Source: Siphonodentalium dalli (lineage: Eukaryota > Mollusca > Scaphopoda > Gadilida > Siphonodentaliidae). Taken from it: a stretch of DNA of 64,000 nucleotides. Below the pieces are notes generated by a model. That model was not told the DNA's origin. It searched no databases and worked only from the letters and a program-made list of their open reading frames with translations. A program made the position numbers and the translations under genes. The stretch is taken from positions 28,460,987 through 28,524,986 of the forward strand of contig CP136063.1 in assembly GCA_032622095.1 (NCBI GenBank), read 5' to 3'. Positions 10,193 through 19,112 of this stretch are shown piece by piece (position 1 is the stretch's first letter; each line of letters opens with the position of its first letter).

Positions 10193-12338
10193 TCAGTATA
10201 TTAATGGTGGTTGTAAATTGCCCAGTGCAGCACATATATAAAATATCTTAGACACTTTGCAAGACATTGATATTGGAATTACGCCTTGTATTATGCGAAA
10301 GTTCTTGATTCTTTCCATAGCCCTTTCAACATGTATTCTGAGATTGGCTATTCTACGCGTGGTTTCAGTTTCTCTCCTTGTGAATTGCATATTTGTTTTT
10401 TCTTGGGTGGTATAATCAGATGCAATCCACGAGGAACCAGCTGGTCATTAATCTGAAATCCTTTGTCAACCATCAGAGCATCTCCAGGATCACACATATT
10501 TATTATCCCCGACTCTTGTGTTATTTGCTTGTCACTGATATTTCCTCCCCACAGATCCGAGACAAAGGAAATTACACCCGTAGGGCTTAATCCTACCATA
10601 ACTTTCCATGTCATGTGACTTTTATAGTCCAAATATAACAGAGTCTTCTTTACAAGGGATGTCGGGGTTTCAGTAAATGGCTCTGTACAATCCAATATGA
10701 CACGAGTGTTATATTAGGATAGTTGTCTTTTAATGCTTGGGACATATTTTCCCTAACTACCTCCTTTGCAGTCTGAGTAAACTCATACCTAAATATTCAT
10801 TACAACATTGAATATTAGGTCTGACGGATAACATCGCTATCTCATTTCCAAGTCCTCGGGATTCCGTAATCTGATTGATTGCGTAAATTATTTTCCGTCC
10901 AATGAAACCGTATGGGTTAATAAACAAGTGTTAGTGGGCGGAGACTCCCATAGTGTCACTTCTAAATATAGTAACAGAACGGCGCTTGCAAATACAACAG
11001 TCAACAGAGACAGAAAAATAGGCATGCGTATGGTACCAACTTGGCCTCCCATAAATATAAATAGAACTCACTCTTGTCCGTGTATTTTATTTACTTTATT
11101 GTAACATGGTTTGCAAATCAAATTATTTGCCGTAAAAAAGTCATCTGAAAGTCAACCACCGAGGAAATGACTTAATTTTATGCTTTTAAATGGTTCTAAA
11201 GCATAATTTTTGATGACGACCTTATTTTTTGCTCTCGGATGCAGCTTTCCGGTTGATGCAGCGAGTTCATCTCCCGAAAAAGAATAGTCGCGCACACGAC
11301 AAATATTATCTTCTGTAAGTTTATGTCGCGCGACACAGGCCATTGTTCGCGAAGCACAACAAATAACACGTGGGGACACCTGTCAATCATCGATGTATTT
11401 TTTTTAAATCCGTGACGTCATTTTGGGGAAGCTCTTCGCTCAACAGAAATGGTTTTGGCGACATTAGCTCCAGACTCTATATTTCAAATATAGAGTCGTC
11501 GTTCACCCAGACTGCCTCCTTTGGCGACCAATCTATCAAGAAATTTAGTTGGTCATGCATGCGATCAATCCACTTGTTGAAGATAACACTAGCAGTTGAC
11601 TGTGCTACTAGTATTTCAAATCGCTTAGCCACATCTTTAGTTAATAGTCCGAGGCGTAGTCTCATGAGTGTTAACAAAAACTCATCGACTTGTCTCACTT
11701 TTGATGGCCTGCCTTTCTTGTTCTCTGTGTCACAAGAAACTTCTTTAACTTCATCAAAAACTGAATTAAATGTTGATTTGTCCGGAAGTCCTGTATAAAA
11801 CATCATGTAACTGTCGGATAAATCTTCAATAGTCAACTGGGGGAGTTCGGTTTGAATTCCTATTTCTGCTGTGCTTTTAGTTTTAAGACAATTGTCACAG
11901 CTGAAATTTGAAGTCTGACAGGATAGTGTTCTTACTTCACAGTTGTAAAGTACACATTGCGATTCTTGATGTCTATATCTGGGTATGTTAGATCTATCCA
12001 CTGGACCACAATAGTCATGCATTCGTACAGAGGTGTCCAATTCGCCGTCTTCTGCATGTGTTGTCAGGCTAATATTGTTGAAATCTTCAACTTGATCTGA
12101 CTCTGAGTCCGAGTCTAACTTTGAGCTGTCCAAATCCATTTTACCGTCTCCACTTCCTTGGCCATATTTTGAAGTAGTGAATGTTTTATGAGGGAAAATG
12201 GAAGGCAAATCGTGTTCTTCGCACTTTCCATTCACTCCAAAGAAATGTTCGGATCAAACTCTGGAGTTGCGTCCGACCGAAAAATCTTTCCTGCTGACTC
12301 GAAATTTCCAAATACTTTCCCTTACCAAAAACTGCTAA
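10193..12338 (-). pseudogene. THAP-HTH-DDE_Tnp_4 transposase (decayed)
   Basis: Read on the minus strand from about 12338. First comes the end of a THAP DNA-binding domain (a Trp, then FSVGRNSRV, a stop where Cys is expected, and SEHFF). Next is an acidic linker, then a helix-turn-helix (DEFLLTLMRLRLGLLTKDVAKRF...). From about 10790 there is a DDE_Tnp_4 catalytic domain. The triad is visible: Asp in RVILDCTE, Asp in DALMVDKGF, Glu in RIHVERAMERI. This architecture cuts and pastes Harbinger-like elements. Breaks: the stop in THAP, ~680 unrelated bases (about 10795-11470) between HTH and DDE, a frameshift near 10715 and another near 10390. No flanking inverted termini found. Confidence 0.8.
10795..11470. 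other. Insertion within the transposase pseudogene
   Basis: Interrupts the transposase between its HTH and DDE parts. One edge is a 25-base palindrome (11472-11496, starting GACTCTATATTT); the other edge is an imperfect hairpin (about 10793-10824). A 75-codon minus-strand frame at 11152-11379 is unrecognised. Could be an intron remnant or a small mobile element. Confidence 0.45.
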
Positions 12339-12339
12339 A

Positions 12340-14911
12340 CCTTAAACCACATTAGATCTAAGCGGATTTCTAATCTGATTGCCAACGTAGAACTAATGTA
12401 GAACTAATGTTGTAATTTAACTGTCAAAAGTGAGATGGGCGGAGCTTAAAAACTAACAAATTGCACATGTGGTCAGGTTAGCGGATATGCACAGTAGTTA
12501 TACGTTGGAAAATTCCCAACCAAATTTCTAATGTAAAGCATATGTAAGAGCTATAAAATTGCCCATATGCTTTATGTTAGCAAATTAGTAGGTTAGTTCT
12601 ATGTTAGTAAATTCCACATGAGGAATGTATAAAAATGCACATGTGCAGGCAGGTTATCAATTTAACTCTAAAGTAATTATACATACCGGTACGTCCAGCT
12701 GGGTAACAATTTGTAAAAAAAATAATAATAATAATAAACCACAAAAAATATATCATACGGTATTGCTTTTAAAAACTATATAAATACATAAAATATACAT
12801 CACATACACTGCAATGTTCATGTTAACTGCTCTTCAAGGAATATTCCAAATAACTGTAAAAATCACTTCGATGAAACAATGAAAACTGCCATAAATTGTT
12901 TATTTCTTACAATTCATTCATTTTGTAAATAGATTCGCACATTTGTTCTGTCTAATTACTAACTAGAATCAATAAACAATAGCAGAATTTAGTTTATTTG
13001 ATGTGATGGTCCATCATTATTTATTCTAGAAATATGATTGATAATAATTGAAAATAAAATTTAAATCAACTTTAATATACATGTAGTCTACCTGGTTGAT
13101 AAATTGGATATTAGAACCTGCAGTAAAGGCACACAAGAGACCACATGCCCTTAAAACTTGCCACGGTGTGCGAATGAGATATGAAAACTGACAAACGATT
13201 CTATATATTATACATGAATGAATAACTGAATAATTATAAATTAACCCTTAATTTCAATGTAAAAAACATTAATACTATCATTATGAAATGTTTAAGGTTC
13301 AATTTTGGAAAGGAAATTGACAAAAGTCACGATTTTCTCGTGTCTTAAATTCTTAACTGTCGATATGTTTAAATGCATGCAGTCACTTACCCTGCCATGA
13401 AAAAAGCCAACGAGGTTTTAATTCACAAAACAAGAACTTATCCTATCAGTCCCACAGAAAACAAGCAGCTTTAACTTGGGAATTGTAAACTCCAAGTGAA
13501 TTGAACAGAATACTAGGTTTCATGGAACCTTATCAGGGCCATAAATCCTTTAGCATAGGATAAAACACAGATGTGAAAGTCATTAAATGGTCCATACATG
13601 GGGGATTTGTGTCAAGAAAGCATTGGCTGGATAACTAAATCTCTAATCTCTAACCTGCTCTAACTTAGTTTAAGTAAGATTTTTGGACACACAACATGAT
13701 GCAATCGTCGCACCGAAGAGCATGCTGGAGTAGTCGAACTTCGCTACCGCACTTGCGACAACGGAACATCTTTGTGGTTATGTCAGATAAAAATCGCACT
13801 GCTTATATACTGTATGTGGTCGGCGGATGGAAGTGATTATCTATCACACGTTCTGAAGCCATCTCACAATCTGAAATGTGACGTGTGATTAGTCGACTGG
13901 TTACTGTGAAAACAACCTGCTTCTATTGTTTTGATAGGATAAGAATGGGGACAATAACGGCTAAGGGTTTCCAAAACTCCAGAGATAGTGAGATGAACTC
14001 AGAGAATAAGAGAAACTTTAATATCAATAATATGAAAACAGTTCATTTTTGTTATTTATGAATTCGCTGGTTCGTCGTTCAAACCAACTAGTGTGATATA
14101 CCGGCTATTATCTTTACTAACAAATGTGCCTAAAGTAATCTAAATGTCGAAATTGATGGACATAACTCTGAAATATATCATAATATGAACTTAAAAAATT
14201 AATATATCAATATATATTAACTTATTTACAACTTTAATACAAATGTAATACCCGGGCCAACTCGCCCCAAAAACTGCCTGGGGCGAGTGGGCCCTGGCGC
14301 GAGTGGGCCCAGATCCGGGCAGACTGGGATAAATCTATACCCAGTATGAATACTAAACTGTGCTAATGTGAGCAATGAGGTTAGAAATATTTTGCACACT
14401 AGATCTAATATGCTGCTAATGTAGCAGGGATGATTAACATACGAAACTAACATAATTCTAAGCTGTTCCAACCTGTTTCTACCCAAATCACATTGCAGTT
14501 TCTATACGGGTTGACGTGATTTATTATCAGGAAATTGGTGTAATTTTACCGTCCGGTTATCAATCACCTTCCCCGTATAACTGTGACACTCCGTAACGCA
14601 ACAATACAACTTTCTCATGATCAAATTGGTTGTTTCTTGAATAAATTAATAAATACTTCGATGAAAATAAATGCGTTCTGATTAGTAAACAAAGAGAGGT
14701 ACCAACCGGAAGTAATTAACCAGACATTTACGCACAAGAGAGTACCAGGAATCAGGAGGCGATAACTCATTTACCGATAAGCGCTATATATATAAATAAA
14801 TATAGAATATCTGGGAGTTTGGACAAGGAAACACAAATAAATAGTGAATTAAATAAATGGTAATATAAAATGCTAATTGAAGACAGAGATATCGAGAATA
14901 AATACTGGGTA
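12340..14911. other. Non-coding stretch with minor repeats
   Basis: AT-rich, no gene recognised. It holds a short (TAA)n run near 12720-12737, a GC-rich patch at about 14245-14330, and at about 14450-14515 a stretch (CTAACATAATTCTAAG...) related to 63820-63900 at the other end of the window. Confidence 0.5.
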
Positions 14912-15770
14912 GCGGTCTTAAATTCATATTTATTATTTTATACCCACGCAACTGTTCAAATCTGTTATTTAAAGAGATATTCCATCTATAAAGAGATAAT
15001 CCAAATTTAAATGTGTATTATCTCATTGTAAACGTATTATATAGTTAACAGGGTATAACATATTAAATTGTGGAATAAAACATTATAACCAATCAATCTG
15101 GGGCATTGGACGTTTGGTGCGTATCCATAGGAACAGCACAACGCTCTCTGTCGCTATGCGGTATCAACCGAATGGTCTGTTATAACAATAGACAAATAAA
15201 TGGACCCAATAAAATATTTGAAATAAAATCAATATTAAACGTGGATTATCTCTTTGTAAACATGTTTTATGTAGTTACCGGGGTATAAAATATTAGACCT
15301 GAATCGAAGACTCCTGTCCAGAAATGCTTCTATCAATTAATATTAATTGTATTTCGAATATTTTCTAGTTTAAAAGGTGTGGTTGTTTAGCTAACGAACA
15401 AGAGACCAGAACTTTTATTGTACAATTTTGTCACAAATAAACGTTAATGGGACATTTGACTTTCGGTAAGTAGCCATAGGAAGAGCCCAGTGGTCTATAT
15501 CGCAATATGGTATCATCCGAATGGTCTCTTCTAAAATAGACACATAAACGGGCCCGATTTAATATTCGAAATAAAATCAATATTAATTGACAGAAGCTTT
15601 TCCAGACAGGGGTCTTCAGTTCATATTTATTATTTTATACCCAAGCAACTATTTAAAATTTGTTTTTAAAAGAGATAATCCATCTTTAATTGATAGAAGC
15701 CTTTCCTGACAAGGGTTTTCAGTTCAATATTTATTATCATATTGGTGGATATATTTCGAATTGCGAATGA
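14912..15770 (+). mobile_element. Degraded TTAA-element copies C
   Basis: Right-arm remnant at 14912-15008, then a deleted copy from about 15008 that is interrupted at 15235 by copy D and resumes at 15690 (TTGATAGAAGCC...). The host right-arm sequence in complete copies reads AATATTAATTGATAG, so the interruption point is its internal TTAA. Confidence 0.75.
15239..15685 (+). mobile_element. TTAA-flanked element, copy D (447 bp, inserted in copy C)
   Basis: Both termini are present (ACGTGGATTATC... and ...GATAATCCATCT), with TTAA at 15235-15238 and 15686-15689. It is shorter than copies B and F through a deletion of the centre after the CAAATAAACGTTAAT stretch. Confidence 0.82.
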
Positions 15771-15786
15771 ATAGAAAAACTCCTTG

Positions 15787-15895
15787 CCTTGTTCAGCAGA
15801 ATATCCACTTAAACGAGTTTTCCAACTTCGACAATGTTATCTCACCTCAAAGTTGAAAGACTCGTTTAAATGGATATTCTGCTGATTTAACAAGG
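15787..15895. repeat. Hairpin with ~45-base arms
   Basis: The left arm (15787-15830, CCTTGTTCAGCAGAATATCC...) pairs with the right arm (15849-15895) with a few mismatches. The loop is about 18 bases. Confidence 0.85.
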
Positions 15896-16111
15896 TAGTG
15901 AGTGTTTCTATCACATCCGAAAGTAAAAAACTACGCGATAATGCCGTTTATCCGACCATAATCTGCGTGATGTGTAAGAAATTCAACAGTACCACTGGTT
16001 GGGGCGTCACCTATAATTGTATATCCTTCTATTTATTCTTTAGTATATATATTTTAAATATTTTTCTACAAATTCCCCGTGTATAAATCATGTTGCGAAA
16101 GAGATAATCGT

Positions 16112-16556
16112 GGAGCTCCGTGGTCCAGTGGTTAGCGCGTTGGACTTGTCTTCGCTGTCAACACAGCGAGGCGAGTTCGCGGCTGGCTGGTGGTCTGTTA
16201 TGAGTTTCCACACAGCAGTGGCTTGGCCGACTTGAGCGATGTGCAATTGTTGGATTGTACACTGTTTGAATCTCGCGCCAAGTTGTGACCCTTGAGCAAG
16301 GTCGCTCGTACTGTGTCTGCTTTGCACCACCCATGCATTACAAGGGTACCTGATAATGAGCAGTGAAAGATCTTGTCAGTATGCTAGCCATATGGTATCC
16401 TCGCATACTCCCGGCTGTACCTCCCCCTGTCCCCGGGGAGCAGTAGATGGTTACTGAATGTTCAGGCTCATCAGGGTAATAATTGTAAAACTTTGAGCGC
16501 TTTGGGCCTCATGGGAAAGGCGCTTTACAAATGCTATACATTATTATAATCCCTCT
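16112..16556 (+). mobile_element. tRNA-derived SINE
   Basis: The 5' head resembles a tRNA: A box TGGTCCAGTGG at 16121-16131 fits the polymerase III consensus exactly, and a weaker B box (GAGTTCGCGGC) lies about 50 bases downstream. The 3' part contains GAGCGCTTTGGGCC and GGCGCTTTACAAATGC, then an ATTATT tail, a tail style shared by many invertebrate SINEs. A short ATAATC may be the target duplication. It would be transcribed by RNA polymerase III and mobilised by a partner LINE. Confidence 0.8.
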
Positions 16557-16897
16557 TTTAAAAAGTCACTTCACATAGTATATTTCTACCGTGGGACATA
16601 CACGATAAGCATAATACACAATTATTTCCTAAGAGAAATATTTGGCGCCAAGCCAATGACCACCAAGAAATCGCTTGTTTTTAAAACTATTCCTAAGAAT
16701 TTGATGACTTTAGGTGAATAATGTTACATGTACCCCAAATGATTTTCTGATTTAAAATGCAAAAACATCCCTGGAAATGTTTCATAGAAACCTATTTTTT
16801 ATTGTTGATGATGCTAGTGAACATGTTGAAAAGAAGAATAAAGTATGTATCTTTTGGAAGTACTTTTCGGAACACATGTATCCCCGAGTCCAAACGC
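16557..16897. other. Non-coding, 3' flank of the modular gene
   Basis: Holds the candidate poly-A signal of the minus-strand gene (16798-16803). Nothing else recognised. Confidence 0.5.
16798..16803 (-). promoter_or_regulatory. Candidate polyadenylation signal
   Basis: AATAAA on the minus strand, about 95 bases past the stop codon at 16898. Position is plausible for the modular gene; it is a common hexamer in AT-rich DNA. Confidence 0.4.
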
Positions 16898-17668
16898 CTA
16901 AACGGCTTCCTGTTTCACATCGATATCCAGAGCATTGTCCCAAACAACGACTGGTGAACAAACCTGGTCTCCGTGACAACTGTTTATACCTGGATCATTA
17001 CAACGCGTGTTGCTAACTTTAGTTAGAATGGTATCAGATTTCCCTTTGTATTTTAAGACGCAAAGAGTGTCATGTGTATCATTGCCGACTTCAATTCGGT
17101 TAACTGTCGCATCAATATTCTGGTTTGTCTGCTGTTTATACTGTGCACCAGATTCCTCACTTTCATGCTCAATTTTTATCTTCGTTCCAGAATAGGTCGA
17201 ACCCGAATTGTGTGTACCGCGACTAGGAATGTTTTGTGTATCGGCCCACTCACTTGATTCACACCCATTCAGGTGTTCTTCGGGTGCATCGTCGGTGACG
17301 TCATGAATGTCAGCTAATAAACCACCATCGAGGTACACAGTTTCCGGCTTCATATCAACATCATCACACTGACCTGTGTCTGTGATAAATACGACAGCAG
17401 AGTCACGTGGTATAACTGTGTCGTTGTTTGTTGTGAATTCTTCAGCAGCATCCTGTGGTATAAGCATTCCCGTCTGTTTAGTTTCGAATATTCCTGTCAC
17501 GGGCTGAGAAACATCAAGTGAATGCACCTTGGCATTAGGGGAGAACAGCAAGTTCAACATTGTGTGAGTTGAATTAAGACGTGATGCCAGGTTTAAATGT
17601 GCTGTGCCCACACCACGCTCAGGTCCAAAGAAAAACTCAAGATATGTCCACTCGGGTCTGAAAGTCAT
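16898..17668 (-). CDS. Modular Cys/His protein, C-terminal segment (third frame)
   Basis: Final part of the gene that starts at 21489. It overlaps the preceding frame by about 30 bases. Its opening (EWTYLEFFFGPERG...LNLLFSPNAKVHSLDV) aligns with the end of the first module in the upstream frame (IWKQLERFFETRA...LNALFATGATEHVIYV), so it continues the previous frame after a one-base shift. The rest is acidic and low in structure, ending CSPVVVWDNALDIDVKQEAV. IKIE and VKQE match the sumoylation consensus, but that is only a motif match. No known domain recognised. Either a decayed exon-less gene or a real one with an assembly error here. Confidence 0.6.
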   Translation of the reverse strand: MTFRPEWTYLEFFFGPERGVGTAHLNLASRLNSTHTMLNLLFSPNAKVHSLDVSQPVTGIFETKQTGMLIPQDAAEEFTTNNDTVIPRDSAVVFITDTGQCDDVDMKPETVYLDGGLLADIHDVTDDAPEEHLNGCESSEWADTQNIPSRGTHNSGSTYSGTKIKIEHESEESGAQYKQQTNQNIDATVNRIEVGNDTHDTLCVLKYKGKSDTILTKVSNTRCNDPGINSCHGDQVCSPVVVWDNALDIDVKQEAV

Positions 17669-19112
17669 TGACTAACTTTCTTTCTAAACTCCTCGTATAT
17701 CGAGCGACTGGAAACATGTGTATGTGATGCTTGAGATGTAGACCCCACTCACTGATATTGACTGATCCGTGTCCACAGATGCCACAGAAGATTAGCCCAG
17801 AGCCAGTCTCCACGTTAACACCAAACATCGGGCGAATCAGATCGGTCAAACGGCACACATCGAGACGGGGACGCATGCGCGGGGGCAGCATAGTCTCTCT
17901 GGTTAGACTTCCTGGTAATTCGACCGGATATTTGGCATCAAGAGCAAAAAATATCGTTCTGCGTTTTCGGCGAATTGATAATAACCTTTCAAGTTTGTGT
18001 CCAGGCAATACAGAATCTAGCTTCATGTTGGTGAAGAAAAACGAGAGTGTGTGTGCAGGTGTCTGCTTTCTTGTGGAATACATATCACAAAATATATGAT
18101 TTTTGAGTTTAGCTGACATTTTTGCAGATCCAGATGGCCAGTTCCCATGAGAAAGACTGTGGTCAATACTTAGACAATGCATATTATTTGTTATGGTGCA
18201 GAGAAAATAACTTGGTCCGCTGATATCGAATATCACACAGTGGTTGAGAGTGGAGCGGGCATGACTGTTATCAAACACGTGCTTTAACATTGTAGTGGGC
18301 ACCTCTCCGTGAACTAAATCCAGGCCAGATATGGGGATAAATGTCTCACATTGACCACAGAATAGAACCTGAATGTCACATGAGAACCAGTCAGAACAGT
18401 GGTCGCTATCCTTCGTTTGCCAAAAATGGAGAATAAGGTCTATCATGGAGGATTGAACCTTGCCGCATAATGCGCATTTCACATTAATGTAAGACACCGT
18501 ACGCATCATCTTACAAAGTCTAAACATCAGTTCTCCAAGATGATTAATCCTTGAAAAGAGATCTCCATTCATATCAAAGGGTCGGATTGCGGATTTGCGG
18601 ATCGACTCCATTTGTCCCCCTATATTGCCAGAATTAATTGATGCTTCTGGCATAGCGACCATAGTATTCACGGTTTCTAAGATGTGAATTCTTAGTACAT
18701 GGTTCCATTCTACCCGCGTGGCACTCACCCAATTTCCGACCGATATACTCGCATTCACAGATAAACAGTTGTTCGGGCTCATCGTATGCAAAAGAATGTA
18801 TGTGGGGCCGTTTATACCGAAAGAGACACAGCCATTCGACACACCACCAGCATGGTCGCGAACAATATGGTTCACAATATGTTCTGAGAACTGTTTCTCA
18901 TAGATATTAGCGTTCCATGTCGGATAGAAATATTCGCATTTGCCGCAGTAAAACAGGCCTATTTCGTTCGTACTATTCAGCCATTCCGCACAATGGCTCC
19001 TGCTGTTTTCCCACAAATGACCAAGAAGAGAGGTAGCCGAGGTCGTTTCCACAGTGTAAAGATAGGACAGACTCTTCTTGTGTGTGATTGTACGTGTATA
19101 AAGTAACAACAA
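17637..19112 (-). CDS. Modular Cys/His protein, middle segment (second frame, two modules)
   Basis: Overlaps the upstream frame (18973-19112). It carries two further copies of the module seen upstream. The first begins LLGHLWENSRSHCAEW, with GLFYCGKCEYFYP and ISVGNW. The second begins VKCALCGK, with VLFCGQC, the phrase GPSYFL and SHGNWP, and closes with FCGICGHGSVNISEWGLHLKHHIHMFP. The first of these lacks the second Cys of its opening C-x2-C, just where the frame changes, as if about 8-10 bases were lost. The Cys and His spacing suggests metal-binding folds, but it matches no zinc-finger class I know. The segment is intronless, and its codon use looks protein-like against the AT-rich flanks. 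Confidence 0.6.
   Translation of the reverse strand: MLLLYTRTITHKKSLSYLYTVETTSATSLLGHLWENSRSHCAEWLNSTNEIGLFYCGKCEYFYPTWNANIYEKQFSEHIVNHIVRDHAGGVSNGCVSFGINGPTYILLHTMSPNNCLSVNASISVGNWVSATRVEWNHVLRIHILETVNTMVAMPEASINSGNIGGQMESIRKSAIRPFDMNGDLFSRINHLGELMFRLCKMMRTVSYINVKCALCGKVQSSMIDLILHFWQTKDSDHCSDWFSCDIQVLFCGQCETFIPISGLDLVHGEVPTTMLKHVFDNSHARSTLNHCVIFDISGPSYFLCTITNNMHCLSIDHSLSHGNWPSGSAKMSAKLKNHIFCDMYSTRKQTPAHTLSFFFTNMKLDSVLPGHKLERLLSIRRKRRTIFFALDAKYPVELPGSLTRETMLPPRMRPRLDVCRLTDLIRPMFGVNVETGSGLIFCGICGHGSVNISEWGLHLKHHIHMFPVARYTRSLERKLVNDFQTRVDIS

Noticed and set aside
11152-11379. 75-codon minus-strand frame inside the transposase pseudogene, considered as a THAP domain
   Set aside because: Cysteine and histidine spacing does not fit THAP, and the true THAP remnant is upstream at 12240-12338.
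16121-16200. A functional tRNA gene
   Set aside because: Only the A box is good; the cloverleaf cannot be completed and the sequence continues into a SINE body.
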